From Nitrobacter sp051535215 (GTDB lineage Bacteria; Pseudomonadota; Alphaproteobacteria; Rhizobiales; Xanthobacteraceae), in the NCBI RefSeq assembly GCF_051535215.1, contig NZ_JBPPLY010000013.1:1-64000 (forward strand): 64,000 bases of DNA, written 5' to 3'. Shown here one piece after another: positions 1-11,041 of this stretch; position 1 is the stretch's first letter, and each line of letters opens with the position of its first letter. Below the pieces are notes generated by a model. That model searched no databases and was not told the DNA's origin. It worked only from the letters and a program-made list of their open reading frames with translations. The translations under genes and the position numbers were made by a program.

Positions 1-170
1 GCCTCTGAGTTCGCGGGCGCCATCTTGCTGGCAGGAGCCATCTTCCCCGCGGGCGCCATCCGGTCGGAGTGGGCGGAGGGCTGGGTCGACTGGGCCATCG
101 ACGGCGTTGAAGCGAGCAGACCGAGCGCAAGCGCGGCGGCGGTGATCGAGGCGAGCGTGAAATGACGCAT
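1..170 (-). CDS. Small secreted protein, C-terminus cut by window start
   Basis: The frame opens with ATG at 170 and runs off the window at base 1, giving 56 codons. The product begins MRHFTLASITAAALALGLLA and has a typical Sec signal peptide with probable cleavage after SMA-Q. The mature part contains a short repeat, MAPAxK, read as MAPAGK, MAPASK and MAPAN before the edge, so it is Met/Ala/Pro-rich and low in complexity. I do not recognise a family. It lies downstream of the ccm operon on the same strand, but about 335 bases and two hairpin-forming sequences separate them, so co-transcription is doubtful. Confidence 0.6.
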   Translation of the reverse strand, partial: MRHFTLASITAAALALGLLASTPSMAQSTQPSAHSDRMAPAGKMAPASKMAPANSE

Positions 171-200
171 AAAAAGTCTCCCTCCCGGGGCTGTTGCTAG

Positions 201-247
201 AGCATGATCCCGAAAAGTGGAAACCGGTTTTCGGATAAGATCATGCT
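201..247. repeat. Interspersed palindromic repeat of the Bradyrhizobium-group type
   Basis: The ends AGCATGATC and GATCATGCT are perfect inverted arms. The core contains GAAAAGTGGAAACCGGTTTTC, itself nearly symmetrical around ACCGGT. I recognise this as a very common intergenic repeat in Bradyrhizobium, Rhodopseudomonas and relatives; that is recall, not a search. Its role is unknown. It supports the taxonomic placement. Confidence 0.7.
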
Positions 248-262
248 CAATCAAAATACAAG

Positions 263-301
263 GTCAGGGTCTGGTTCAACGTAGTTGAACCGGACCCTGA
301 C
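263..301. other. 18-bp near-perfect hairpin
   Basis: Arms 263-280 and 284-301 are complementary at 17 of 18 positions, with the remaining pair a T-G wobble, around a GTA loop. The outer part reads GTCAGGGTC and GACCCTGAC. There is no uridine tract directly after the stem on either strand, so a Rho-independent terminator is possible but not proven. It sits between ccmG and the small secreted gene on the same strand. Confidence 0.55.
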
Positions 302-505
302 GGCAAAGCTATCTGCTGATTTGCGGCGGCGCGATGGCCGTAAAATGAACGACAGATAAACGACGGGAATATATTTGCGACGTCACCTGCACGAGTTCTG
401 CGAATCGACTTGGACTATTTTTTTGACAACGCGCAAAGCCGGAGAGGTGAGAGATTTCGGCTCCGGGTGTTTCGGACCAGGCCGGAATGACTCGGCCGGG
501 TGGGA

Positions 506-1096
506 TCAGGAGCCCGCCTTCAGCGCTTTCTCGATCTCCGGCTTCAGCACGGTGTCGACGTTGTCCGGCGTGATCGCGCCGACCAGCTTGTAGACGATGG
601 TGCCGTCGCGCCCGACCACGAAGGTTTCCGGCACGCCGTAGACGCCCCACTCGATCGAGGCGCGGCCATTGTCGTCGGCGCCGACGACGCCGAATGGATT
701 GCCGTAGCGCCCGAGGAAACGGCGGGCGTTGTCCGGCGCGTCCTTGTAGTTGATGCCGACGAATTGCACCCGCCGGTCCTTGGCAAGTTCGGTCAGCAGC
801 GGCGCCTCGCCGTGGCAGGGGACGCACCAGGACGCCCAGACGTTGACCAGACTGACCTTGCCCTCGAACGTCGCGGGATCGATGCCCGGTACTGGCCTGC
901 CGTCGCTGACCAGTCCGGACAGCGGAGGCAGCGTGGTTTTGGGTGCGGGATGGCCGATCAGCGCCGAGGGGATTCGCGAAATGTCGCTGTCGCCGAGCCG
1001 GAACCAGAACAGCAGCGCCAGCGCGGCGAAGACCACGAGCGGCAGCGCCATCAGCCAGCGTCGTTTCGCCGTCGCGGGCATCGTGGGATCGGTCAT
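506..1096 (-). CDS. ccmG: CcmG/DsbE (CycY) periplasmic thiol:disulfide oxidoreductase
   Basis: A protein of 196 aa with an N-terminal membrane anchor (about residues 13-31, ALPLVVFAALALLFWF) followed by a thioredoxin fold. The active site WASWCVPC carries both redox cysteines. The TlpA/ResA/DsbE family reduces apocytochrome c or its chaperone so that haem can be ligated in the periplasm. The start codon overlaps the ccmD stop by four bases (ATGA), and it is the last gene of the ccmABCDG run, which confirms the assignment. The later PETFVV segment matches the cis-Pro region expected in the fold. Confidence 0.93.
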   Translation of the reverse strand: MTDPTMPATAKRRWLMALPLVVFAALALLFWFRLGDSDISRIPSALIGHPAPKTTLPPLSGLVSDGRPVPGIDPATFEGKVSLVNVWASWCVPCHGEAPLLTELAKDRRVQFVGINYKDAPDNARRFLGRYGNPFGVVGADDNGRASIEWGVYGVPETFVVGRDGTIVYKLVGAITPDNVDTVLKPEIEKALKAGS

Positions 1097-1272
1097 TTGA
1101 CGTCCGCTGCGCTGCGTCCCGATCGCCTCACCGCGCCGGCGGCCTCGAGGTCGCGCAGGCGCGCCTTCTGGCGGCGATAGTCGGCGATCACCCAGATAAC
1201 CAGCGCCGTGACGACGGTTGCGACCGCGACATAGGACATGACGATGAACGAAGCGTACGGACCGAGCGTCAT
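1093..1272 (-). CDS. ccmD: CcmD haem exporter subunit
   Basis: A small single-pass membrane protein of 59 aa. I start it at ATG 1272 (MTLGPYASFIVMSY), which matches the usual CcmD N-terminus; an upstream in-frame start would overlap ccmC and add residues unlike the family. One transmembrane helix (about residues 8-29) is followed by a basic cytoplasmic tail (YRRQKARLRDLEA). CcmD helps release holo-CcmE from the CcmABC complex. It lies four bases downstream of ccmC and overlaps ccmG. Confidence 0.9.
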   Translation of the reverse strand: MTLGPYASFIVMSYVAVATVVTALVIWVIADYRRQKARLRDLEAAGAVRRSGRSAADVK

Positions 1273-1276
1273 GATC

Positions 1277-2008
1277 TTATGCCGCCGACTTGCTGGCTTG
1301 CAGCATCTGCAAGGTGCGGACACGGCGGCGCAGAATTTCGTTTCGCATGGCGGCGATATGCAGGGTGAGGAACAGCAGCGTGAATCCGATCGCCATCACC
1401 AGCAGCGGAATCAGGAAGGCGCGGTCGAGCGTCGAGCCGCCCATGCGGATCACCGAGGCCGGCTGATGCAGCGTATTCCACCAGTCCACCGAGAACTTGA
1501 TGATCGGAATGTTGATCGCGCCGACCAGCGTCAGCACCGCGGCGGCGCGTGCCGCGCGTGACGGATCGTCGACCGCGCGCCACAGCGCCATCAGGCCGAG
1601 ATACATCAGGAACAGGATCAGCACCGAGGTCAGCCGGGCGTCCCATTCCCAGTAGGTACCCCACATCGGGCGGCCCCACAGCGACCCTGTCAACAGCGCA
1701 AGGAATGTGAACGCCGCGCCGATCGGGGCCGCGGTCTTTGCCGCGACGTCTGCCAGCGGATGCCGCCACACCAGCGTGCCGAGCGCGGCAATGCTCATCA
1801 CGCCCCACACGAACATCGACAGCCACGCATTGGGAACGTGGATGAACATGATCTTGACGGTCGCGCCCTGCTGATAGTCGTCGGGCGCGGTCGCGGACTG
1901 GTACAGGCCGACCGCGAGCACGAGCACGGTCAGGGCAGCGAGCCACGGCAAAAGCCGTCCGGCGAGTGAGAGAAAGCGGGAGGGATTGGCGAGATCGATC
2001 AGCGTCAT
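1277..2008 (-). CDS. ccmC: CcmC haem transporter subunit
   Basis: A protein of 243 aa when started at ATG 2008 (MTLIDLANPSRF), the start typical of rhizobial CcmC; the frame is open further upstream to 2140 but that extension has no family character. It has about six hydrophobic helices. The tryptophan-rich periplasmic stretch around WGRPMWGTYWEWDARLTS is the haem-handling WWD signature of CcmC. It loads haem onto CcmE. The gap to ccmB is 94 bases, the only real spacer in the operon. Confidence 0.94.
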   Translation of the reverse strand: MTLIDLANPSRFLSLAGRLLPWLAALTVLVLAVGLYQSATAPDDYQQGATVKIMFIHVPNAWLSMFVWGVMSIAALGTLVWRHPLADVAAKTAAPIGAAFTFLALLTGSLWGRPMWGTYWEWDARLTSVLILFLMYLGLMALWRAVDDPSRAARAAAVLTLVGAINIPIIKFSVDWWNTLHQPASVIRMGGSTLDRAFLIPLLVMAIGFTLLFLTLHIAAMRNEILRRRVRTLQMLQASKSAA

Positions 2009-2102
2009 GGCACCACTGATAGTCGCCGGAGCCAGCGCAGGCAATGCGGATTTGGGTCCGGCTTCCCGCTTGAGCAAAAGTTGATCGGCCGCATCGGGGG
2101 AC

Positions 2103-2771
2103 TCAATCCAGCCCGTGCCGCAGGCTTGCCGCCGCTGCAAACGGGCCGATCACGAGGCTTATCAGCGACAGCGCGCACAGAATCGAGAAAGGCGTTCCGA
2201 ACGGCGATGGTCCCGACAGCGCGGCGTTGGAGGCGGCGACACCGAAAATCAGCACCGGAATCGACAGCGGCAGCACCAGCACCGAGAGCAGCAGGCCGCC
2301 GCGACGGAGCACCACGGCGAGCGCGGCGCCGATCATGCCGGTGAAGGTGAGCGCGGGCGTTCCCGCCAGGAGCGTCAGCGCCACCGCGCCGGTCGCGGTG
2401 CCGTCGAGGTTGAGAAGCAGTCCGAGTACCGGCGTCGCGGCGACCAGCGGCAGCCCCGCCGCCAGCCAGTGCGCCAGTGCCTTCGCCGCGCAGGCCAGTT
2501 CGAGCGGCGTGCGGCTCATGACGATCAGGTCGAGCGAGCCGTCGTCGTGGTCGGCGGTGAACAGCCGATCGAGCGTCAGCAGGCTCGCCAGCAGTGCGCC
2601 GAGCCAGAGGATCGCAGGGCCGAGTTTTCTCAAAAGCGCGAGGTCGGGGCCGACCGCGAACGGCATCAGTACCACGACCGTGAGGAAGAACAGCACACCG
2701 ATCAGCGCGCCGCCGCCGACGCGCAGCGCGACGCTGACATCCCGGCGAATCAGTGCGGCGAGGGCGGTCAT
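2103..2771 (-). CDS. ccmB: CcmB ABC permease of cytochrome c maturation
   Basis: A protein of 222 aa with about six transmembrane helices and the usual CcmB length. It pairs with the ATPase CcmA to drive release of holo-CcmE. Its start overlaps the ccmA stop by four bases (ATGA), so the two are translationally coupled. Residues such as DHDDGSLDLIVMSRTPLE in the cytoplasmic loop are typical of the family. Confidence 0.94.
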   Translation of the reverse strand: MTALAALIRRDVSVALRVGGGALIGVLFFLTVVVLMPFAVGPDLALLRKLGPAILWLGALLASLLTLDRLFTADHDDGSLDLIVMSRTPLELACAAKALAHWLAAGLPLVAATPVLGLLLNLDGTATGAVALTLLAGTPALTFTGMIGAALAVVLRRGGLLLSVLVLPLSIPVLIFGVAASNAALSGPSPFGTPFSILCALSLISLVIGPFAAAASLRHGLD

Positions 2772-3382
2772 GCCGTTCCCCCGATTCGCAGGTCCTGTAC
2801 GACGATGCCGAGCGGCGTGTGCGTCGCGGCCAGGATGATGCCGCCGCCTTTCAGGTGCTCGGTCATGATGGCGGCGAAGGCGCTTTGGCCGGAAACATCG
2901 AGCGCGGAGGTCGGCTCGTCCAGCAGCCAGACCGGCCGTTTCACCGCCAATAGCCGCGCGATCGACAGCCGGCGCCGCTGCCCGGCCGAGAGATAGGCCG
3001 CCGGCAGATGCGCGACGTGGTCAAGTCCGACCGTCGCCAGCGCCTGCGCGGCATCGGCTTCCGATGAGCGCGCCGCGCCGCCAAGAAACTCCCGCCAGAA
3101 GGACAGGTTTTCGCTGACGCTGAGCGCGGGTTTCAAAGCGTCGCGGTGGCCGAGGTAATGCGCCTGCTCGGGCAACGTCAGTTCGGGGTCGCCGCCCTCA
3201 AGACTGACCGACCCTCCCGCCATCGCCAACAACCCCGCCAGGAGCCGCAGCAGGGAGGTTTTGCCCGCTCCGTTGGGTCCGGTGACCGCGACCGCACCGC
3301 CTGATTCCGCCATGACGTCGAGACCGGAAAACACCTCCCGTCCGCCCCGCACGCACCGCAAGCCGCGCCCTGAAAGTTTCAT
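2768..3382 (-). CDS. ccmA: CcmA ABC ATPase of cytochrome c maturation
   Basis: A 204-aa ATP-binding subunit. Walker A reads GPNGAGKTS, the signature is LSAGQRRRLSIARL and Walker B is VWLLDEPTSALD. It energises the CcmABCD complex. It is the first gene of the operon; the 222-bp region before it is shared with the divergent acnA gene and should hold both promoters. Confidence 0.95.
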   Translation of the reverse strand: MKLSGRGLRCVRGGREVFSGLDVMAESGGAVAVTGPNGAGKTSLLRLLAGLLAMAGGSVSLEGGDPELTLPEQAHYLGHRDALKPALSVSENLSFWREFLGGAARSSEADAAQALATVGLDHVAHLPAAYLSAGQRRRLSIARLLAVKRPVWLLDEPTSALDVSGQSAFAAIMTEHLKGGGIILAATHTPLGIVVQDLRIGGTA

Positions 3383-3604
3383 GATGACCCTGTTTGCACA
3401 GCCGGCGTGCGATCTGTGTGCATGGCTGAAAGGCGGGGAGCAAGCATTGTTGGCGTGGCGGACAGTCTGGAAAAACTCTATAAATTCGGAACTTGATGCA
3501 GCACAAAATTCCCCCCAACGAAACCCCGCGCGTCAATTTCTTCTGCGGTGTTTTGATACCGTCAACCAATCCGGTACCCTAACCCCTGGATCGGGATTCC
3601 CCAC

Positions 3605-6322
<2,718 letters not shown>

Positions 6323-6487
6323 TCGCGTGGTCCGATTACGGCATTCGCGCCTCATTTCAGCGATGATGGCCTCACCGCGAATTGAGTGGCGGGTGAGCGA
6401 AAGGCAGCCTATGAAAATGCCGGCCTCTCGCGCTCGGAAGCGTGCTTCCCTTCATAACGCGGGCACACGTCGTGCCGCGATTTCGGT

Positions 6488-7273
6488 GTGGCCTCGATGA
6501 TGTCTCAAGGCTGTTCGTCGCGTGATCGTTTGTCTCGACTGTTCGGCGTTTGCGCGCTTGGCGTTTGCGCGTCCGTCGCGGTCGTTCGTCCGACCCTGGC
6601 GGATCCGCGCGCCGTGGTCGAATTGTTCACGTCGCAAGGCTGCTCGTCATGTCCGGCCGCCGACAAGATTCTTGGCGATCTCTCCAAGGATCCCTCGATC
6701 GTTGCGATGAGCATGCCGATCGACTACTGGGACTATCTCGGCTGGAAGGACACGCTGGCCGACAATCGTTTCACCGCGCGCCAGAAAGCCTATTCGATGA
6801 TGCGCGGCGATCGCGATGTCTACACGCCGCAGGTAATCGTCAACGGATCGGCTCATGTGATCGGCAACGATCGTGCAGCGATCGACACCGCCGTCCGCGA
6901 TACGCGGAAAAACGACGAGGTGATGTCCGTGCCGGTTTCGATGGCCATATCGGGCAAGCAGCTCAATGTGTCGGTGGCATCCGCCAGGGCCAACCATCCT
7001 TCCGATCACGGTGAGATCTGGATATGTGCGATCGCAAAGGCGGTGCCCATCGCGATCGGGCGCGGTGAGAACGGCGGCCGCGAAGTGACCTACCACAACG
7101 TCGTGCGAAGCTGGCTCAAGGTCGGTGACTGGACCGGCAAGGCCGGCACCTGGGCCGTGCCGATCGAGAACATTGCGCGCGATGGCGTCGATGCAGCAGT
7201 GGTCTACGTTCAGGACGGCAATCGTGACAGGCCCGGTCTGATGCTCGGTGCGGCCTACACCCCGCTTCACTGA
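6488..7273 (+). CDS. DUF1223 secreted thioredoxin-like protein
   Basis: A protein of up to 261 aa. The frame starts with GTG 6488; ATG 6497 and ATG 6500 are equally plausible. An N-terminal hydrophobic segment (about residues 15-38) fits export. The mature part begins DPRAVVELFTSQGCSSCPAADK, the CSSC motif typical of DUF1223, followed by PIDYWDYLGWKD and VYTPQVIVNG, which resemble a thioredoxin-like fold with a cis-Pro (TPQ) region. The substrate is unknown. It lies 165 bases after acnA and may be transcribed separately. Confidence 0.88.
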   Translation: MASMMSQGCSSRDRLSRLFGVCALGVCASVAVVRPTLADPRAVVELFTSQGCSSCPAADKILGDLSKDPSIVAMSMPIDYWDYLGWKDTLADNRFTARQKAYSMMRGDRDVYTPQVIVNGSAHVIGNDRAAIDTAVRDTRKNDEVMSVPVSMAISGKQLNVSVASARANHPSDHGEIWICAIAKAVPIAIGRGENGGREVTYHNVVRSWLKVGDWTGKAGTWAVPIENIARDGVDAAVVYVQDGNRDRPGLMLGAAYTPLH

Positions 7274-7556
7274 CTCGCTTCTTTCATGAGAGCTTTTTCA
7301 AGCGAAGCCTGTCCTCGGCCTTGATCCGAGGATGGATACCGGTACGCGGGAAGAAAACGCGTCAAGCATCATGGGAGCCCGTTTCTGGTTCCACCAGAAG
7401 CGGACGAACTCCGGCAATCGTCCGATGCTCATGCCGGTTGCGGCAACGTCATCGCCTCCGTGCTGCAGCACTTTCGAACGCGCGCGATCATGCATCAGCG
7501 TCGGTCAGCACCGATGACCACTTTCCGAGATGCCTGCCCGAGATGAATGCCTGCGC

Positions 7557-7585
7557 AAAAAGAAAGGACCAGCTTTCGCCGGTCC
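7557..7585 (-). terminator. Rho-independent terminator, minus strand
   Basis: Read on the minus strand, a GGACCGGC arm (7585-7578) pairs with GCTGGTCC (7573-7566) through one G-U wobble, closed by a GAAA tetraloop, and is followed at once by TTTCTTTTT (7565-7557). The stem, tetraloop and U-tract together are a textbook intrinsic terminator. No protein gene on the minus strand ends here, which points to an RNA gene immediately to the right. Confidence 0.75.
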
Positions 7586-7700
7586 CAAGCCGTCCAGTTA
7601 TGAGTTCCCTGCGAAGGGGCCCGATCCTGACGACCCCGGGGGGCTGGGGGCTGAGGATCCGGTGCCGAAAGAATCGGGCCATCGCAGAGAAGCTTTTCTC
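7557..7700 (-). ncRNA. Candidate structured non-coding RNA ending at the 7557 terminator
   Basis: Upstream of the minus-strand terminator is a long two-part stem: TCGCAG/CTGCGA (7682-7687 with 7609-7614) continuing into ATCGGGCC/GGCCCGAT (7673-7680 with 7618-7625), with a C-rich internal region that can also form GGATCC/AGGATC-type pairs. The interval has no coding potential. The 5' end is a guess. The stem outline recalls 6S-like RNAs, but I cannot assign a family and the neighbourhood is not the usual ssrS context. Confidence 0.45.
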
Positions 7701-7721
7701 GCAATACAGCGGGGCGGTTGC

Positions 7722-7748
7722 TTGACGGAAATTGGGCTGCATTATGAT
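7722..7748 (+). promoter_or_regulatory. Possible sigma-70 promoter upstream of the DUF2794 gene
   Basis: TTGACG at 7722-7727 and TATGAT at 7743-7748 resemble -35 and -10 boxes, but the spacer is only 15 bases (16 if the -35 is read as CTTGAC). It would give a leader of roughly 145 bases before the ATG at 7900. Confidence 0.3.
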
Positions 7749-7899
7749 TTTTGATCAGCGATTTCGTGAGTGCGGTGTTCCGAGCGCGCCGTTTTGACGC
7801 AACGTGCGGGATCGGTTCCGGCAGGTTCTGTCGAGACGAGGCCCCTTGCGGCGCGGCCCGTCCGGCGCGATCATGTCGTGACCCTGACAGGAGGCGCCG

Positions 7900-8271
7900 A
7901 TGAGTTCGCCATCGGACGACGTCGATCCAAGCGAGAACCGCACGGCAGAACGCAGTCCCGCCGTGCTCCCCGTTTCCAGCCGGGTGACGTTCAATCGTCT
8001 CGAACTCAATCGCATCCTCAATCTTTATGGGCGCATGGTTGCCGACGGTGAATGGCGGGATTACGCGATCGATTTTCTGAAGGACCGTGCGGTGTTTTCG
8101 ATCTTTCGCCGCGCCTGCGAGGTTCCAATCTACCGTATCGAGAAAGACCCGCGGCTGACGCGCAAGCAGGGCGCCTATAGCGTGATTTCGGCCAGCGGGT
8201 TGATTCTGCGGCGGGGTCACGAACTCGATCGCGTCCTGCTCGTCATCGACCGCAAGCTGGCGCTGATCTGA
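7900..8271 (+). CDS. DUF2794 family protein
   Basis: A 123-aa cytoplasmic protein with no signal peptide. The conserved block VTFNRLELNRILNLYGRMVA, then EWRDYAIDFLKDRAVFSIFRRACEVPIYRIEKDP, is the DUF2794 signature found across Rhizobiales; its function is not known. ATG 7900 is preceded by a strong AGGAGG six bases upstream, which fixes the start. It ends RKLALI-stop, the normal length for the family. Confidence 0.88.
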   Translation: MSSPSDDVDPSENRTAERSPAVLPVSSRVTFNRLELNRILNLYGRMVADGEWRDYAIDFLKDRAVFSIFRRACEVPIYRIEKDPRLTRKQGAYSVISASGLILRRGHELDRVLLVIDRKLALI

Positions 8272-8503
8272 GGGCAACCTCTCTCGGTCGCCGTGTCGTC
8301 GCCGTGGGCGATATCGCGGGCGGCCTTTTGCAGAAAATTTGAAAACGCGAACGACCGCGCACGCCATCGGCCGGATCGGCGACGGGGTCAAACAACCGCT
8401 TTTGGAATCCGTCAAGCAAACGCGGGATAAGCCGTGATCGGGGAGTGACAAAGCGTCGATATTTCCCGAGGATCACTTGATCCGAAGAGGGTGAACGAGG
8501 CTG

Positions 8504-9154
8504 TTGGCGGTGGCTGGCGCGAGAAGACTTCTAGCCGGTTTTGCAATGGCTTGCGGCGCGATGGGGCTGGTCTCGAACCATGCGGATGCGGGGTGGTGGT
8601 CGCGCGCCCCGGCTGATTTCGAGGAATGCGCTGCGAACGCGCAAAAGAATGCGGCGTCGTCCGAGGACAAGGACAAACGGCTCACGGCGTGCGAGGTCCA
8701 GTTTGCCGGGCGACGCAAGCCCGGAGGCGGCTATACCTACTTCGACTTCATGCAGAACCGGCATTTCGACATCGCAGGACCAAACCCGACTGCGGAAGAG
8801 CAGAAATACATCGACCAGCAATATGCCGCCTTTCTCAAGGACCAGCGCCGCAGCATCATCGCGGCGGCGTTTTTCCGGAAGCAGCAACAGCTAGAGCGGA
8901 CCCAGATCGCGACCCCGGCTGTTCCCAAGCCGGCGCCCGATCCTCATATGCGCGCCGGCAGCATCAAGCCGGCGGCAGCGCCGAAAGCGTTGGACAAGCG
9001 CGCAGCCGCGCTTCCGCTCCCCCGTCCCAGGATCATGCCTCGCTGTGAAAAGGAACTTTTCTCGGCCTGTGGCTGGTCGCAGATTTCGACCGGCATGCAG
9101 ACCCTAAAAAGGGTCCTGTTCGGCTCGTCCTCCGGCAAACATGAACGAAGCTAA
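8504..9154 (+). CDS. Secreted protein of unknown function
   Basis: A frame of 216 aa from TTG 8504 (GTG 8510 is an alternative). Residues 8-27 are hydrophobic and end NHADA-GWW, a plausible Sec cleavage site. The mature N-terminal part has two cysteines (FEECAANAQ and TACEVQF), a predicted amphipathic region (NPTAEEQKYIDQQYAAFLKD) and a long Ala/Pro/Lys-rich linker. The C-terminus has another Cys pair (PRCEKELFSACGW). The composition is normal for the region. I do not recognise the family; it looks like a lineage-specific envelope protein. Confidence 0.7.
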   Translation: MAVAGARRLLAGFAMACGAMGLVSNHADAGWWSRAPADFEECAANAQKNAASSEDKDKRLTACEVQFAGRRKPGGGYTYFDFMQNRHFDIAGPNPTAEEQKYIDQQYAAFLKDQRRSIIAAAFFRKQQQLERTQIATPAVPKPAPDPHMRAGSIKPAAAPKALDKRAAALPLPRPRIMPRCEKELFSACGWSQISTGMQTLKRVLFGSSSGKHERS

Positions 9155-9303
9155 TGAGCATGAGGCCGAAAGGCCGCTCCGGCTCCGGGGTGGAACCGGT
9201 TTCGGATTTGCTGGATCACAAGGATCAGGCTGGTTCACGAAGCTGGATCAGACCCCGAAGCGGTCGCATCGGATGAACACGGATCCATCCATCATGGCGC
9301 GGC

Positions 9304-9540
9304 TTAACGGTAATGTTCCCGCTCGCGAAAAGCGACGCGCGGGTTGAGGCCGCAATGGGCGTAGGTTCCCGACGCCGTGGCCATGCACTGCCGGTAGGTC
9401 GAGAACTGGCAGTTTCCGGGATAACCCCATTCCCTGCCTTGCAGGCAGTACCTGTAATCATAAGCCGAAGCCGGCGAAGCCGCGGCTGCGACCATCAGGA
9501 CGAAAGCCGTCAATAAAGCCGCGCCAATCGGATTGCGCAT
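9304..9540 (-). CDS. DUF3551 family small secreted protein
   Basis: A protein of 78 aa from ATG 9540, chosen because AAAGGAG lies just upstream and the signal peptide starts there (MRNPIGAALLTAFVLMVAAA, cleavage near ASA-YDY). The mature peptide has four cysteines in the pattern YRYCLQG, GNCQFSTYRQCMA and AHCGLNP, characteristic of DUF3551, a family abundant in Bradyrhizobiaceae and of unknown function. An upstream open extension in the same frame lacks coding character. Confidence 0.85.
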   Translation of the reverse strand: MRNPIGAALLTAFVLMVAAAASPASAYDYRYCLQGREWGYPGNCQFSTYRQCMATASGTYAHCGLNPRVAFREREHYR

Positions 9541-9550
9541 TTCGCATCTC

Positions 9551-9578
9551 CTTTGTGAAATGAACTTTGTGAAATGAA
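9551..9578. repeat. Perfect 14-bp tandem duplication
   Basis: CTTTGTGAAATGAA occurs twice back to back (9551-9564 and 9565-9578) in the leader of the DUF3551 gene, just upstream of its ribosome binding site. Confidence 0.8.
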
Positions 9579-9697
9579 CAAATCGCAAATGAGGACGTTC
9601 CAATTGTCCTCGGCTGATGCGAAGAACAATCGAACCGGTTGGCGGGAGCCGTCTCGCGGATATCGTCGTGACGCTCGCCGCCGAGTGGATAGTCGTA

Positions 9698-10765
9698 CTA
9701 TTCCGCGCTGCTGACCAGCTTGATCTTCGGCGTCGCGGCCTCGACCAGCTCATGATAGGCATCGAGGTAATCCAGCGCCATGCGTCGCGCCGTGAAGCGC
9801 GCCTCGAATTCGGCCCGGATCGTCCTGCGGTCGAGGGTCGCCAGACGGTCGACGGCGGCGACGGCGCTGATCTCGTCCTCGACGATAAAGCCAGTCAGGC
9901 CATCCTCGACGATTTCGGCGACCGAGCCGCGATTGTAGGCGATGACGGGAGTTCCGCACGCCATGGCCTCGATCATGACAAGGCCGAACGGTTCGGGCCA
10001 GTCGATCGGTAGCAGCAGCCCGAGGGCGCCACTGAGGAAATCCGGTTTTTCGCGGTCGCTGATCTCGCCGATATACTCCACGAGCGGATGGTCCATCATC
10101 GGGCGGATGAATTCATCGAAGTAGTCCTGATCGGCCCGGTCGATCTTCGCGGCGATCTTGAGCGGGATGCCGCAGCGAATGGCGATCTTGATCGCGCGGT
10201 CGACGCCTTTTTCCGGAGCGATGCGTCCAAGGACGGCAAGATAGTCCGGTCTGACGGGCCGCGGCGTCAGCAGATCTTTTGGGAGTCCGTGATGGATCGT
10301 GCGCAACCAGCGGGCCTGGGGCACCGGACGGCGTTGCGCATTCGAGATGGAAATGACCGGAATTGATGAAAATGTGTTGAATACCGGCTGATGCTCCGGA
10401 AGATCGAGCCGTCCGTGAAGCGTCGTGAGAAAGGGCGTCGGCTGCCGTGAAAACAAGGAGAATGGATAGTAGTCGAGATGGAAATGGAGGATGTCGAATT
10501 CCTCGTCGTCGCACTTCCGACGGACCCGTTCCAGCATGACCATATGCAGGGCGTTCGGATCCCGCACGGCGCCATCGAGCCGCAGGGCTTTCGGCCACAT
10601 CGCATCGAGCCGGGCCGAGGTGTGAGAATCGCCGCTGGCGAAAAGCGTCACGTCGTGACCCAAGGCGACGAGCTCCTCGGTCAACCAGTGAACCACGCGT
10701 TCAGTGCCGCCATACAGTTTCGGCGGGACAGCCTCCGTCAACGGAGCAACCTGCGCAATGCGCAT
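9698..10765 (-). CDS. GT4-family glycosyltransferase
   Basis: A protein of 355 aa with the two-domain GT-B layout. The N-terminus MRIAQVAPLTEAVPPKLYGG carries the GGTERVV loop typical of GT4 enzymes, and the C-terminal domain has PEPFGLVMIEAMACGTPVIAYNRGSVAEIV, the nucleotide-sugar-binding E-x7-E motif. The start ATG 10765 follows AGGAGA at good spacing. Donor and acceptor cannot be deduced. It is divergent from the ABC exporter gene, with 276 bp between the two starts. Confidence 0.9.
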   Translation of the reverse strand: MRIAQVAPLTEAVPPKLYGGTERVVHWLTEELVALGHDVTLFASGDSHTSARLDAMWPKALRLDGAVRDPNALHMVMLERVRRKCDDEEFDILHFHLDYYPFSLFSRQPTPFLTTLHGRLDLPEHQPVFNTFSSIPVISISNAQRRPVPQARWLRTIHHGLPKDLLTPRPVRPDYLAVLGRIAPEKGVDRAIKIAIRCGIPLKIAAKIDRADQDYFDEFIRPMMDHPLVEYIGEISDREKPDFLSGALGLLLPIDWPEPFGLVMIEAMACGTPVIAYNRGSVAEIVEDGLTGFIVEDEISAVAAVDRLATLDRRTIRAEFEARFTARRMALDYLDAYHELVEAATPKIKLVSSAE

Positions 10766-11041
10766 CTAATCGTCTCCTGTCACATTTACGTTTTCATGAG
10801 ATTTAAAAGCCCTCGACAGCGCCAGCTTCGCCGCTTCGGGGAACGCATTCGCGTCAGCGCAGTTCCCTACATTCTTCCACATTGTCGTCTTGCTGATGCC
10901 ATCACAGCCTTTCAGATAGGCTAAGCAGTCAATGCAACGAAGTTTCTGCGTATTGACGGCTTTTCTGAGGGTCTTGTGGGGCGGCTGGATCCGAGGAGAC
11001 GTCACATCCGATCAACTCTGAAAGCGCCTCGGTGGGAATGC

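Larger units (their letters stand above)
7274..7899. other. Gene-poor interval with repeats and a candidate RNA gene
   Basis: No convincing protein gene is seen on either strand. The left part has a short hairpin (TCCTCGG 7312-7318 with CCGAGGA 7326-7332), then a GGATACCGG / GAAGAAAACGCGTCA stretch near 7331-7364 that resembles another interspersed Bradyrhizobium-group repeat. The right half contains a long stem and a minus-strand terminator, described separately. Confidence 0.6.

Noticed and set aside
3450..3484. A TTGGCG...TATAAA promoter for acnA
   Set aside because: The boxes are about 23 bases apart, too far for sigma-70, so I did not list it.
7557..7700. Naming the candidate RNA as 6S RNA
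   Set aside because: The stem start recalls 6S, but the RNA would be short, the central-bubble layout is not clear and the gene neighbours do not match; left unnamed.
7495..8451. A 318-codon minus-strand frame over the DUF2794 gene and the RNA interval
   Set aside because: DUF2794 is clearly on the plus strand with an AGGAGG site; the antisense frame would run through the terminator and stem structure and has no recognisable motif.
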